NCBI GenBank assembly: GCA_019119355.1 | Contig: DWXE01000046.1 | Coordinates: 1 to 64,000, forward strand | DNA from: Candidatus Eisenbergiella merdigallinarum | GTDB taxonomy: Bacteria; Bacillota; Clostridia; Lachnospirales; Lachnospiraceae | DNA length: 64,000 nucleotides | Direction: 5' to 3' | Part shown: piece by piece, positions 25,476 to 34,258 of the stretch | Position numbering within the stretch: the stretch's first letter is position 1 | Layout of the letters: the number at the start of each line of letters is the position of its first letter | Program-made: the position numbers and the translations under genes | The notes under the pieces: model-generated | The model's input: only the letters and a program-made list of their open reading frames with translations | The model's database searches: none | What the model was told of the DNA's origin: nothing

Positions 25476-28034
25476 TCAGCCTTTGGCGGGGGCGGCCGTT
25501 TCGTCCGCCCTGATGCCGAGGCTGTCGATAATGGTGATGACCAGGCCGCGTATGTTGTTTTCCGTGGTGCGGTAGGGCGCGATGCGCAGGGTGTAGAAGC
25601 GCCCGTTCATGGCCGTCACCTCCCGGTCGATGGGAACCAGATTCTTCAGCACCGCATTGGCGTCGCTGATGATGTCCTCGTCCGGGAAGCTGTGGGCGAA
25701 AATCTGGAGGGAGCGCCCGATATCGTGCTCCATGAGCTGAAATTCGCGCCCCACGTATTCCGTGAATTTGCGGATGTTCAGATTGCTGTCCACGAACAGA
25801 ATGCCGATCATGGTGGACGAGAGGAAATTGGACAGATCGTTGGTGAGCATGGTGAGCTCGTCCAGCTTCTGCTGATATTCCGTATTGACGGTGTACAGCT
25901 CCTCGTTCACCGACTGGAGTTCCTCGTTGGAGCTCTGGAGTTCTTCGTTGGCGGTCAGGAGTTCCTCGTTGGCCGCCTGCAGCTCTTCGTTGACGGTCTC
26001 CAGCTCCCCGATGGTGGATTTCAGATCGTTCTGGGATTCGTGCAGCTCCTGCTCCAGATCGGCGATCCGCCTCGCCGCCGTGGTGTCCACGTCGTATTTT
26101 TCGGTCACGCCCGCAAGCCCTTCGCCGGCAGCATTCCCGCTTTCAAAGAACAAAACGGCGATCAGGCCGGTCTCTTCCTTTTCCCTGCCAGGAATGGGGC
26201 TGACCGTCAGATCCACCGTCCTTCGGCCGGAGGGACAGTCCACGGCGATGCCCGTATAGGTGACGGAAATGTGCTCGGACCGGCAGCGGTTTAAGGCGGT
26301 GGAAGCCACCAGGCTCAAATCCCGGTTGATCATGCTGAAAAAATTAAAGGTGGCCTTCCCGGGAGCGATGGAAAGATAATCCATATAGTTCCCGAAAAAG
26401 TGGATCACGTGGTTGGATTCGTTGACCACCACGGAAGCGGGGAGGAAGGTTTCCAGAAAGCTGATATAGGAGCTCTCCAGAGCGAATTCCACGCTTTCCC
26501 GGTCCCGGATATCGATCGCCTTCGGAGCGATGGCGCGGATGTTGGGAATATTGAAGGTGGGAGGGGCGAATTCATCCACCTTTCCCTCGCCCTTATGGAG
26601 ATAAATTTTTTCCGCGCTGCAGATGGGGCGGAACACGCTGGAAAATTCTCCGGCGGTCTCGCTCTTGCCCAGGAACAGATAGCCCCCGTTTTTCAGCGCC
26701 GAATGGAAGATGGCGAAGAGGGAGCGCTGCAGCACGGGCTGGAAGTAGATCATCACATTCCGGCAGCAGATCAGGTCCAGCTTGCCGAAAGGAGGATCGG
26801 ACAGCATGTTGTGAGGGGCGAAGATAATCATGCGCCGGATTTCTTTCGATATGGTATATTGCTCGTTCTTCTTGAGGAATAATTTCGCCAGTCTCTCCGT
26901 GGACACATCGTCCAGGATGCTTTCCGTGTAGACGCCCTTTCCGGCCTGCTCGATGGCCCGGCTGTCCACGTCGGTGGCAAAAATTTTCACGTCCCGCTGT
27001 ACGCCCAGCTCGTCCAGAGCTTCGCGGAACAGGATGGCGAGAGAATAGGCTTCCTCCCCGGTGGAGCAGCCGGCGCTCCAGACGCGGATGGGGTCTCTTT
27101 CGCCGGCGTGTTCCACGATGCTGTAGATCACGTTCATTTTCAGCTTTTCAAAGAATGCCGGATCCCGGAAGAAGTTCGTGACGCCGATGAGGATTTCCTT
27201 GACCAGGACGCTGGCTTCCTCCGCGTTGGCGGCCAGAAATTTCGTGTAATCGGTGAGACCGGCGCTGTGGGTAATCACCATCCGGCGCTCGATGCGGCGC
27301 AGGACGGTGCTGCGCTTATAGTTTGTAAAATCGATGCCGCTGTTCTTCTTCAGAATGGCGTAGATGCGGGAAAAGGTCTCGTCGTCTGAAAGGAGATCTT
27401 CGTTTTCCTGCGGATGGATGATGGTGGAATAGCTGGAAAAATTCAGGATTTCATCCGCAATCCCGTCGGGGGAGAGGATGAAATCGGCCAGCCCGGTGTT
27501 GATGACGCTCCTGGGCATCCCGTCGAATTTGGCGCTGTCCGGATTCTGGACGATCACAAGGCCGCCGTGTTCCTTTACGACTTTGATGCCGCTGGTTCCG
27601 TCGGATCCCGTTCCCGACATGACCACGGCGATGGCCCGTTCTTTCTGCTCTTCCGCCAGGGAGGTGAAGAAGACGTCGATGGGGTGATTGAGCTTGCCGT
27701 GGATGAATTCGGTCAAAAAGAGCTTTCCGCCGTGCAGGGTCATATTGTTCTTCGGAGGGATGAGATAGACGGTGTTCGGACGGATCGCCATTTCATTCTC
27801 GGCCTGGAGAACGCGCATCTGCGTATGCTTGCCCAGAATATCGGCCATCAGGCTCCTGTAGTCGGGGGAAAGATGCTGGATGACGACGAAGCTCAGGCCG
27901 CTGTTGCAGGGCATGTGCTGGAAAAACTGCTGAAGCGCCTCCAGGCCTCCCGCGGACGCCCCGATGCCGATAATCAGGGGGGAATCGGCAGGAGCTTCCT
28001 CCGGTTTTGTCTGTGCGTTATTTTTCATTGTCAT
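25476..28034 (-). CDS. CheB-CheR fusion with coiled coil and PAS domain
   Basis: An 852-residue cytoplasmic protein. Residues 18-200 are a CheB methylesterase domain with the Ser/His/Asp triad visible (GASAGG, IQHLSP, GTGSDGTSG). Residues about 220-490 are a CheR methyltransferase domain (VTNFFRDP, VWSAGCSTGEEAYSLA, IFATDVDSRAI, CRNVMIYF). A PAS-like part, a striking heptad coiled coil (repeated NEELQS/NEELLT units) and a C-terminal PAS domain follow. Such fusions modify receptors or act in sensory signalling outside classical chemotaxis. No chemoreceptor, CheA or CheW gene is in the window. The start at 28034 has GGAGG nine bases upstream. It lies 13 nt after the large EAL gene. Confidence 0.9.
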   Translation of the reverse strand: MTMKNNAQTKPEEAPADSPLIIGIGASAGGLEALQQFFQHMPCNSGLSFVVIQHLSPDYRSLMADILGKHTQMRVLQAENEMAIRPNTVYLIPPKNNMTLHGGKLFLTEFIHGKLNHPIDVFFTSLAEEQKERAIAVVMSGTGSDGTSGIKVVKEHGGLVIVQNPDSAKFDGMPRSVINTGLADFILSPDGIADEILNFSSYSTIIHPQENEDLLSDDETFSRIYAILKKNSGIDFTNYKRSTVLRRIERRMVITHSAGLTDYTKFLAANAEEASVLVKEILIGVTNFFRDPAFFEKLKMNVIYSIVEHAGERDPIRVWSAGCSTGEEAYSLAILFREALDELGVQRDVKIFATDVDSRAIEQAGKGVYTESILDDVSTERLAKLFLKKNEQYTISKEIRRMIIFAPHNMLSDPPFGKLDLICCRNVMIYFQPVLQRSLFAIFHSALKNGGYLFLGKSETAGEFSSVFRPICSAEKIYLHKGEGKVDEFAPPTFNIPNIRAIAPKAIDIRDRESVEFALESSYISFLETFLPASVVVNESNHVIHFFGNYMDYLSIAPGKATFNFFSMINRDLSLVASTALNRCRSEHISVTYTGIAVDCPSGRRTVDLTVSPIPGREKEETGLIAVLFFESGNAAGEGLAGVTEKYDVDTTAARRIADLEQELHESQNDLKSTIGELETVNEELQAANEELLTANEELQSSNEELQSVNEELYTVNTEYQQKLDELTMLTNDLSNFLSSTMIGILFVDSNLNIRKFTEYVGREFQLMEHDIGRSLQIFAHSFPDEDIISDANAVLKNLVPIDREVTAMNGRFYTLRIAPYRTTENNIRGLVITIIDSLGIRADETAAPAKG

Positions 28035-28047
28035 CAGGTGGTACCTC

Positions 28048-31000
28048 CTATGAAATAGATTTCCTTTTTAAATACTGTTCCTCAAATTTTCTGGGAGGGA
28101 GGGGCCTCGCATAATAGAAGCCCTGCCCGTAGATGCAGCCGGCTTCGAGAAGGGCAGCCTCCTGCTGCCTGGTTTCCACGCCCTCCGCCACGCATCGCAT
28201 GCCAAAATTTTTGCAGATGCTGACGATATTCTCGATAAGCATCCGGGTAATCTCGTTGCCCGGAAGGCCGTTGATCAGGCTGCGGTCCAGCTTGATGGCG
28301 TTAAATTTGATGTTGCTGAAGACGGACAGATTCGCATAATGGGAACCGAAATCGTCCAAATCAAAACGGAGTCCATACTTCTGGAAGCTGTCCACGACGG
28401 AAGCCAGGGTGGCTTTTTCGATATCCCCGGCAGTCTCCGTGATTTCAAATTCGATCTGATCCGGCGAGACGTCCGGAAAATGGCTCTGGATCGCCAGGAT
28501 GGAAGCCAGGGTGGTGGGATTGAACAGGGTGAAGCGGGAGAGATTGATGGAAACGTTCAGGGGCGGAAGCCCGTCGTTTTTCCATTTGCTCAGCTGCTCC
28601 AGAACCTTTTCCAGCATGATGAGATCGAGTTCGCGGATGGTTCCGTTCTTTTCCAGCGTTTCGATGAACTGGCCGGGCGGGATGATGTGGCCGGACCGGT
28701 CGATGCCGCGCACCAGCGCCTCGGCTCCGGCGAGACTTCCGTCCCGCATATCGATTTTTGGCTGGAAATAGGCGATCAAATTGTCCCTGGAAGCCGCGGA
28801 CCTGGCGTCGAAACGGTTTTTGTCCAGGAAGACGAACCTCTCTCCGGGATCTTCCCTTACGTTTTCGCAGCCCATGATGGACCGCGCCTCCTTCACCAGA
28901 TTTCTGGAGGTATAAATGCCGTCGGCCCAGGTATATCCCACCCGGATCTGACCGGGGTAACGGCGCTGCAGCATGGTGCGGACTCTGGTGCAGCGGCTGA
29001 CGAAAACTTCCATAATTGTGTTGGGGAAGAGGACCACAAATTCCGCATCCCAGGTTCGGAAAATGAAAGCCTTTCCGAATACGCTGGAGAGCGTTTCCGC
29101 CACCAGCCCCAGCATTTCGCGTCCATAGTCGAACCCCTGATTTCCGTTAATGGCGGAAAAGTTGGGAATATCCAGGGAGAGCACTCCCATGGAGCTGTAG
29201 AGATCCGAATTCAGGGAATCGATGGTTTCCAGGTAGGCATGCAGGTTCGGAAGCCTGGAAAGCGCGTTCCGAACCATCGGCTTCTGCCAGGAAAAGGAAT
29301 GGCGGTAACGCTGCTGCTCCCGCTTCATGAGGGGCAGCAGCCTGGCGATCAGGGAAAGCTCCTCCGCGTGTTCCTGCGCGTTCTCCATGCAGAGAAAGCC
29401 GGAAATCCCGTTATGGGTAAACAGCGGAAAAGCGGTATAATACCAGAAGGTTCCCGCTGCGTGCGTCCCGAATGCCTGTCCGTTGCTTTTGGTGGTGACG
29501 GGAGCTTTTTCCTTCAGACACCTGACCAGAAGCGGGAATTTTTCCAGCTGCATGCCGGACATGATATGCCGGAGGCTGTATTTTTGCTGGCTGGCCCATT
29601 CGTAGAGCATGGTGACGGTCTGGCGATGTTCGGAGAGGGCCAGGATATACAGCCTGGAGGCGCGGTAATACAGCCCCAGAATCTGCAGCACATTTTCCGT
29701 GGAAGCCTTCAGGGACCTCGCGTTCAGCATGGAGACCGCGCAGTTGAAAGCGATCTCCTGTTCTTCGGGCGTGAGATCGCTCCCCGTGTCGGGCATTATG
29801 GCCGTGGATTCCGGAGTTCCGGTGTTCTTAAACAAGAGCCCGGTCAGGCCCCCGTCTTCTTCCGTGGCGGGAAAAGCCACCGTATCCATGGCCGCATTCC
29901 CATAGAGCTCGCAGAGGGAAGACGCGCGGGAAACCAGAAGATCGTAATCCGCATGCCCGGGCCGTTCCACTACCCCGCAGGAAAGAAAACGGAACGCATT
30001 CGATTCGGGGAAGTCGTTCATGACGGTATGAACGTAGGCAAAAGCATCTTCGATTCTTTTTCTGGCATCGAATCTGGAAATGATATCGGGGAAAAAGACG
30101 AGGACGGTGTCCTCTTCCAGCTGCCCGATCACACAGTCCATGCCCAGCGCGAAGGACAGAGCGATGGAAATAAAATGCCTCTTTTGCAGATGCTCCTGTC
30201 TGTCCCGGAATACAGGGGTTCCCAGGGGGCCGCTCATCCGGATGAGGGCGAGAGCGCAGAGGGAACCGCTGTCGGTGCAAAGGAGCCGTTCGATTATTGC
30301 CCGGGCGGTCTGTCCGGTATAAAGTCCGGTGACGGGATCGTGCCGGATTCCGATTTCAGCGAGAGCTTCCCAGCTGTGGCGCTTTCGGGAATCGCAAAAG
30401 CAGGCGGTCAGATGGATATCGCCCGTCCTCGGATCGCGATACAGATTAAAGGTCATGGTCAGCCAGCGGAGTTCTCCGCCGCTGTCGGTCCGGAGATAGT
30501 CGTCGGTGAGCCAGTATTCTCCCCTGTCATACAGATCCAGAAGCACCTCGCGGCTCAGCTCCTTTTCCAGTTCCCGGTCATCCGCAGGATGGAACAGAAA
30601 CGCATCCCTTCGGGCGAGGAGATCGGAATAGGAAAAGCCGTTGACCTCGGCGGTGCGGTCGACGCCGTTTTTCCAGAGCGTTTCCACCGAGTCGGCGGTC
30701 AGGTTGACGTGCATCCTGGCCAGCACGTAATGGCGGAGCGCCTCGGGAATCGGGCGCCGGGGAAACCCGGTGGAGAAGATGCCGGATGAGGCCGGGAGCC
30801 GTTCCTGTACGCCGATGGCCTTGACCGGGTTGCCATCGCTGTCGTGCGTCTGCCGGTAGGAAAGGGAAAACCAGCCGTATCCGCCGTCCTTTTCTTTCAT
30901 AATAAAATTTCCGGTATCCGCCTCTTTGCCGGCCAGGAGGTTTGCGGCGAAGTCCAGAAAGGGTTCGACGGAATCCGGATGGATCAGGCCGTTGGAAATC

Positions 31001-31644
31001 AGCGTTTCCGGAAAGTCTGATAAAATTTCGTCCGGAGAGGAAGAGAGCGCTCCGGAATCCGTAACGCCCGCATGATAGAGGCGGAAGGATCTGGCGGAAA
31101 GGGAGACCTCCCAAAGGCGGTTGCGGCTCTGTCCGAAAGCCACCTGAAAACGTTCGGCGCTTTCCTGGAGCAGCTCCCGGGTCTCCATGGTGCCGGAGAT
31201 ATCCCTGGACAGCTCCAGCAGCAGGGGAGAGGAGCCCTCCGGCACATCCAGCCTGGAAATCTTTACCCGCCGCCAGATCCACTTCCCTTCGCCGTTTCGG
31301 ATCCGGTGGATCTGTTCTTTCGTCCCGCCGCCGGAGGCTTCTGCCCGAAGGAGCTCTTCGTACTCCGCGGCGTAATCGGCGTGGACGCCGGCCTCCTTCA
31401 GATCGCGTGGGAGCTGGAAGGCGGCGGGATCCAGCTTCAGCATCCGGAAAAAAGCGGGATTGGCGTAGATCATGCGTATGGGATCAGCGATCTCATAGAG
31501 ACATACGCCGTCGTCCATCCGTTCCAGCAAAAGATCCGGCTGCAGAAGGGCGGAAGGGGCGGGGGATTGTACAGGGTCTGATCTGTGTTGCGTGAACGGC
31601 CGTCCGGAACCGGACTTCTCTGCGATGGGCCTGCTGGTATTCAT
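28048..31644 (-). CDS. Large PAS-GGDEF*-GAF-GGDEF*-EAL phosphodiesterase
   Basis: A 1198-residue protein without clear membrane segments. Two or three PAS-like domains fill the first 420 residues. The first GGDEF-type domain (HDPVTGLYTGQ, active site reading LEEDTVLVFF) and a second one (RTWDAEFVVLF) are both degenerate; a GAF-like domain lies between them. The C-terminal EAL domain keeps all key residues (GAEALVRG, SINLS, FEITET, DLDDFGSHYANLS, IKLDRSL, EGVET, QGFYYARP). It should be a phosphodiesterase controlled by several small-molecule inputs. The start at 31644 has GGAGG nine bases upstream and is chosen over an ATG at 31695 with no binding site. Confidence 0.88.
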   Translation of the reverse strand: MNTSRPIAEKSGSGRPFTQHRSDPVQSPAPSALLQPDLLLERMDDGVCLYEIADPIRMIYANPAFFRMLKLDPAAFQLPRDLKEAGVHADYAAEYEELLRAEASGGGTKEQIHRIRNGEGKWIWRRVKISRLDVPEGSSPLLLELSRDISGTMETRELLQESAERFQVAFGQSRNRLWEVSLSARSFRLYHAGVTDSGALSSSPDEILSDFPETLISNGLIHPDSVEPFLDFAANLLAGKEADTGNFIMKEKDGGYGWFSLSYRQTHDSDGNPVKAIGVQERLPASSGIFSTGFPRRPIPEALRHYVLARMHVNLTADSVETLWKNGVDRTAEVNGFSYSDLLARRDAFLFHPADDRELEKELSREVLLDLYDRGEYWLTDDYLRTDSGGELRWLTMTFNLYRDPRTGDIHLTACFCDSRKRHSWEALAEIGIRHDPVTGLYTGQTARAIIERLLCTDSGSLCALALIRMSGPLGTPVFRDRQEHLQKRHFISIALSFALGMDCVIGQLEEDTVLVFFPDIISRFDARKRIEDAFAYVHTVMNDFPESNAFRFLSCGVVERPGHADYDLLVSRASSLCELYGNAAMDTVAFPATEEDGGLTGLLFKNTGTPESTAIMPDTGSDLTPEEQEIAFNCAVSMLNARSLKASTENVLQILGLYYRASRLYILALSEHRQTVTMLYEWASQQKYSLRHIMSGMQLEKFPLLVRCLKEKAPVTTKSNGQAFGTHAAGTFWYYTAFPLFTHNGISGFLCMENAQEHAEELSLIARLLPLMKREQQRYRHSFSWQKPMVRNALSRLPNLHAYLETIDSLNSDLYSSMGVLSLDIPNFSAINGNQGFDYGREMLGLVAETLSSVFGKAFIFRTWDAEFVVLFPNTIMEVFVSRCTRVRTMLQRRYPGQIRVGYTWADGIYTSRNLVKEARSIMGCENVREDPGERFVFLDKNRFDARSAASRDNLIAYFQPKIDMRDGSLAGAEALVRGIDRSGHIIPPGQFIETLEKNGTIRELDLIMLEKVLEQLSKWKNDGLPPLNVSINLSRFTLFNPTTLASILAIQSHFPDVSPDQIEFEITETAGDIEKATLASVVDSFQKYGLRFDLDDFGSHYANLSVFSNIKFNAIKLDRSLINGLPGNEITRMLIENIVSICKNFGMRCVAEGVETRQQEAALLEAGCIYGQGFYYARPLPPRKFEEQYLKRKSIS

Positions 31645-31724
31645 GAAAAATTGCCTCCAAACTGGAAAAAATAGAAATAAATCCCTGTCTACCAATAGGT
31701 AAACTCTGGTTTCGGTATAACATA

Positions 31725-31753
31725 TTTATATGGAAAAGGAATAATTTTGTCAG
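31725..31753 (-). promoter_or_regulatory. Promoter of the large EAL / CheB-CheR operon
   Basis: On the minus strand CTGACA (31753-31748) and TATAAA (31730-31725) are 17 nt apart, about 80 nt upstream of the start codon at 31644. Confidence 0.65.
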
Positions 31754-31812
31754 AAAAAGAGGGGAAAAAAGATTTTCATTCCTGAAGAGTCCACTATTTT
31801 TACCAAAAACGC

Positions 31813-31841
31813 TTGCATATTATGGAAGACCGTGTTATCAT
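31813..31841 (+). promoter_or_regulatory. Promoter of the rimP-nusA-infB operon
   Basis: TTGCAT (31813-31818) and TATCAT (31836-31841) are separated by 17 nt. The predicted start near 31848 gives a leader of about 88 nt with a strong hairpin. Confidence 0.65.
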
Positions 31842-31869
31842 GACTATGATGCTGAAATGTTACTGGAGT

Positions 31870-31894
31870 AAGAGTGGGTTGACGACCCACTCTT
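31870..31894 (+). promoter_or_regulatory. Leader hairpin upstream of rimP
   Basis: AAGAGTGGGT (31870-31879) pairs perfectly with ACCCACTCTT (31885-31894) around a 5-nt loop. It is followed by ATTTGTTG, a weak T-rich tract. It could be an attenuator of the translation operon, or a partial terminator. Confidence 0.7.
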
Positions 31895-31935
31895 ATTTGT
31901 TGCATGGAGAGATTTTCAACAGGGAAGGTGGATGG

Positions 31936-32400
31936 ATGTCGAGAAGAGAAACATATGAGAGCAGGACGGAAGCGCTTCTGCTGCCGATCGCAGAGGAAAA
32001 CGGCGTGGAGATCTACGACGTGGAGTACGTGAAGGAAGGCAGCGACTGGTATCTGCGGGCGTATATCGATAAGCCGGGGGGCGTGGATATCAACGACTGC
32101 GAGCGGGTGAGCCGCGCGCTGTCCGACCGGCTGGATGAAGAGGATTTCATCGAGGACGCCTATGTTCTGGAGGTGAGTTCCCCGGGGCTCGGGAGGACGC
32201 TGAAGAAGGATAAACATCTGCAAAGAAGCCTGGGCGAGGAAGTGGAGATCCGCCTGTATAAGCCCGTTGAGAAATGCAGGGAATTCGCCGGAACGCTGAA
32301 AGAATTTGATGCACAATCCGTTACCATACAGACAGCACAGGGAGAGAGGGCGTTTGACAGAAAGGACGTGGCCCTGATCCGTCTGGCGCTGGACTTTTAA
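31936..32400 (+). CDS. rimP: Ribosome maturation factor RimP
   Basis: A 154-residue protein, the normal size for RimP, which helps assemble the 30S subunit. The N-terminal domain has GVEIYDVEYVKEGSDWYLRAYID and the pattern DINDCERVSR; the hallmark EVSSPGLGR closes this domain, and the C-terminal SH3-like part ends with the FDRKDVALIRLALDF strand. The ATG at 31936 is chosen because GGAAGGTGG lies immediately upstream and the protein then matches family length; an in-frame ATG at 31813 lies within the promoter. It is the first gene of the rimP-ribF run. Confidence 0.95.
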   Translation: MSRRETYESRTEALLLPIAEENGVEIYDVEYVKEGSDWYLRAYIDKPGGVDINDCERVSRALSDRLDEEDFIEDAYVLEVSSPGLGRTLKKDKHLQRSLGEEVEIRLYKPVEKCREFAGTLKEFDAQSVTIQTAQGERAFDRKDVALIRLALDF

Positions 32401-32435
32401 GATCTTGGCCCAAAAGAGGCAAAATGGAGGATGAA

Positions 32436-33665
32436 ATGAACAAGGAATTAAAAGAAGCACTGGATATACTGGAGAAGGAGAAGGAGATCAGCAAGGAAAC
32501 GCTGTTCGAGGCCATCGAAAATTCCCTGATCACCGCCTGCAAGCAGCACTTCGGGAAAGCGGACAACGTGAAGGTGGAAATCGACCGCGATACCTGCGAC
32601 TTTTTGTGCTACGCCGAAAAGGAAGTGGTGGAGACCGAAGACGACGTGGAAGACGACTGCCTGCAGATCCCTCTGGAGCAGGCCCGCGAGATTTCCAGAC
32701 AGGCGAACGTGGGCGATACCATCCACGTGGAGATCAAATCCAAAGAGTTCGGCCGGATCGCGACCCAGAACGCCAAGAACGTGATCCTGCAGAAGATCCG
32801 GGAAGAGGAAAGAAGCGTCATTTACAATCAGTATTTCGAAAAGGAAAAGGACGTTGTCACCGGCGTGGTGCAGCGCTATCTGGGGCGCAACATCAGCATC
32901 AACCTGGGCAAGGCGGACGCGATTTTAAATGAGAGCGAGCAGGTGCGCGGCGAGGTGTTCAAGCCCACGGAGCGCATCAAGGTTTACATTCTGGAAGTGA
33001 AAAATACTCCCAAGGGCCCCAGGATTCTGGTGAGCCGGACCCATCCCGAGCTGGTGAAGCGGCTGTTCGAAGCGGAAGTGACGGAGATCCGGGACGGCAC
33101 GGTGGAAATCAGGAGCATCGCCCGGGAAGCCGGAAGCCGCACGAAGATGGCAGTCTGGTCCAACAATCCCAATGTGGATGCCGTAGGAGCCTGCGTCGGC
33201 GTCAACGGTTCCAGGGTCAACGCCATCGTGGATGAGCTGCGGGGCGAGAAGATCGACATCGTCAACTGGGACGAAAACCCCGGAAACCTGATTCAGAACG
33301 CCCTTTCCCCGGCGAAGATCGTGGCGGTCTTCGCGGATCCGGAGGAACGCACCGCGAAGGTCGTTGTGCCCGACTACCAGCTGTCGCTGGCCATCGGCAA
33401 GGAGGGGCAGAACGCCCGTCTGGCGGCCCGTCTGACCGGATACAAGATCGACATCAAGAGCGAGACCCAGGCGAAGGACGCGCCCGGCTTCCGCTACGAA
33501 GATTATCTGGATTACGATGACGACGATTACGATGAGTACGACGAAGAGGAATACGGCGAAGAAGAATACGTGGAATCCGAAGGAGAACCGGTGAGCGAAG
33601 AAGCGGAAACGGCGGAAGAAATCCTTCAGCAGGAACCCGAAGGACAGGATGAGCACGATGAATAA
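32436..33665 (+). CDS. nusA: Transcription termination/antitermination factor NusA
   Basis: A 409-residue protein. The N-terminal RNA-polymerase-binding domain ([19 protein letters not shown]...), an S1 domain (residues 130-200, [18 protein letters not shown]) and two KH domains (FAEVT..; [22 protein letters not shown]) are visible. The last 60 residues form a very acidic tail ([20 protein letters not shown]) without the helical AR repeats found in Escherichia coli. The start at 32436 has GGAGG five bases upstream; an ATG at 32424 is the alternative. It modulates pausing and termination and is the classic partner of the following rnpM-ylxQ-infB genes. Confidence 0.96.
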   Translation: MNKELKEALDILEKEKEISKETLFEAIENSLITACKQHFGKADNVKVEIDRDTCDFLCYAEKEVVETEDDVEDDCLQIPLEQAREISRQANVGDTIHVEIKSKEFGRIATQNAKNVILQKIREEERSVIYNQYFEKEKDVVTGVVQRYLGRNISINLGKADAILNESEQVRGEVFKPTERIKVYILEVKNTPKGPRILVSRTHPELVKRLFEAEVTEIRDGTVEIRSIAREAGSRTKMAVWSNNPNVDAVGACVGVNGSRVNAIVDELRGEKIDIVNWDENPGNLIQNALSPAKIVAVFADPEERTAKVVVPDYQLSLAIGKEGQNARLAARLTGYKIDIKSETQAKDAPGFRYEDYLDYDDDDYDEYDEEEYGEEEYVESEGEPVSEEAETAEEILQQEPEGQDEHDE

Positions 33666-33930
33666 AAAGATTCCCATGAGAATGTGCGTGGGCTGCGGCG
33701 AAATGAAGGGCAAGAAGGAAATGATGCGCGTCCTGAAAACGCCGGAAGGCCCGATCGTGTTGGATATGACAGGAAGGAAGAACGGCAGGGGCGCATATCT
33801 GTGCCGGAAACTGGACTGCCTGAAGAAGGCGGAAAAGAACAAAGGCCTGGAACGCTCCTTCAAAATGAATATTCCAGATGAGGTTTATCAGAACCTGGAG
33901 AAGGAGTTTGGTGAGAGTGATACCGAATAA
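33658..33930 (+). CDS. rnpM: RnpM/YlxR nucleic-acid-binding protein
   Basis: A 90-residue basic protein with the YlxR signature RMCVGCGEMKGKKEMMRV and the later GRKNGRGAYLC. The family binds RNA and was shown in Bacillus to bind and modulate RNase P RNA. It overlaps the end of nusA by 8 bp if the ATG at 33658 is used; an ATG at 33649 is also in frame. This position between nusA and the L7Ae-like gene is conserved in Bacillota. Confidence 0.92.
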   Translation: MNKKIPMRMCVGCGEMKGKKEMMRVLKTPEGPIVLDMTGRKNGRGAYLCRKLDCLKKAEKNKGLERSFKMNIPDEVYQNLEKEFGESDTE

Positions 33931-34258
33931 AATTTTTTCGCTGCTGGGGCTGGCAACCCGGGCAGGACGGGTCGCCAGCGGCGAGTTCATGACGGAAAAG
34001 GCCGTCAGGGATGGCAGCGCGCAACTGGTCCTGGTGGGATCGGACGCCTCGGCGAATACGAAAAAAAACTTCCGTAATCTATGCGAATTTTACCGGGTTC
34101 CGTATTACGAATACGGGACGAAGGAGGAACTGGGGCACGCCATGGGCAAGGAAATGCGGGCGTCCCTGGCTGTGACCGACGGAGGATTCGCCAATAACCT
34201 GAAGAAGCATCTGGAAGAGACGGGGAGTGAGACGGAGGTAGCAGCATGGCAAAAATGA
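33917..34258 (+). CDS. ylxQ: L7Ae-family RNA-binding protein YlxQ
   Basis: A 113-residue protein of the L7Ae/L30e/Gadd45 kink-turn-binding family: [21 protein letters not shown], then [18 protein letters not shown] and the [21 protein letters not shown] segment. It probably binds kink-turn RNA, as Bacillus YlxQ/YbxF-type proteins do. The first in-frame ATG lies well inside rnpM, so a GTG start is likely. The GTG at 33917 has AAGGAG ten bases upstream, and the GTG at 33911 is the alternative. The gene overlaps rnpM by 14 bp and infB by 13 bp. Confidence 0.88.
   Translation: MIPNKIFSLLGLATRAGRVASGEFMTEKAVRDGSAQLVLVGSDASANTKKNFRNLCEFYRVPYYEYGTKEELGHAMGKEMRASLAVTDGGFANNLKKHLEETGSETEVAAWQK

Noticed and set aside
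25921-26000. Tandem repeat in the CheB-CheR gene (GTTGG...GAGTTC units)
   Set aside because: It is explained by the heptad coiled coil NEELQS/NEELLT seen in all proteins of this type, not by a mobile or regulatory repeat.
28339-30789. 816-codon plus-strand frame opposite the large EAL gene
   Set aside because: Antisense shadow; the minus strand has clear EAL motifs and a ribosome binding site.
31870-31894. Hairpin before rimP taken as a full intrinsic terminator
   Set aside because: The stem is strong, but only ATTTGTTG follows, too poor in T for efficient termination; kept as leader structure.
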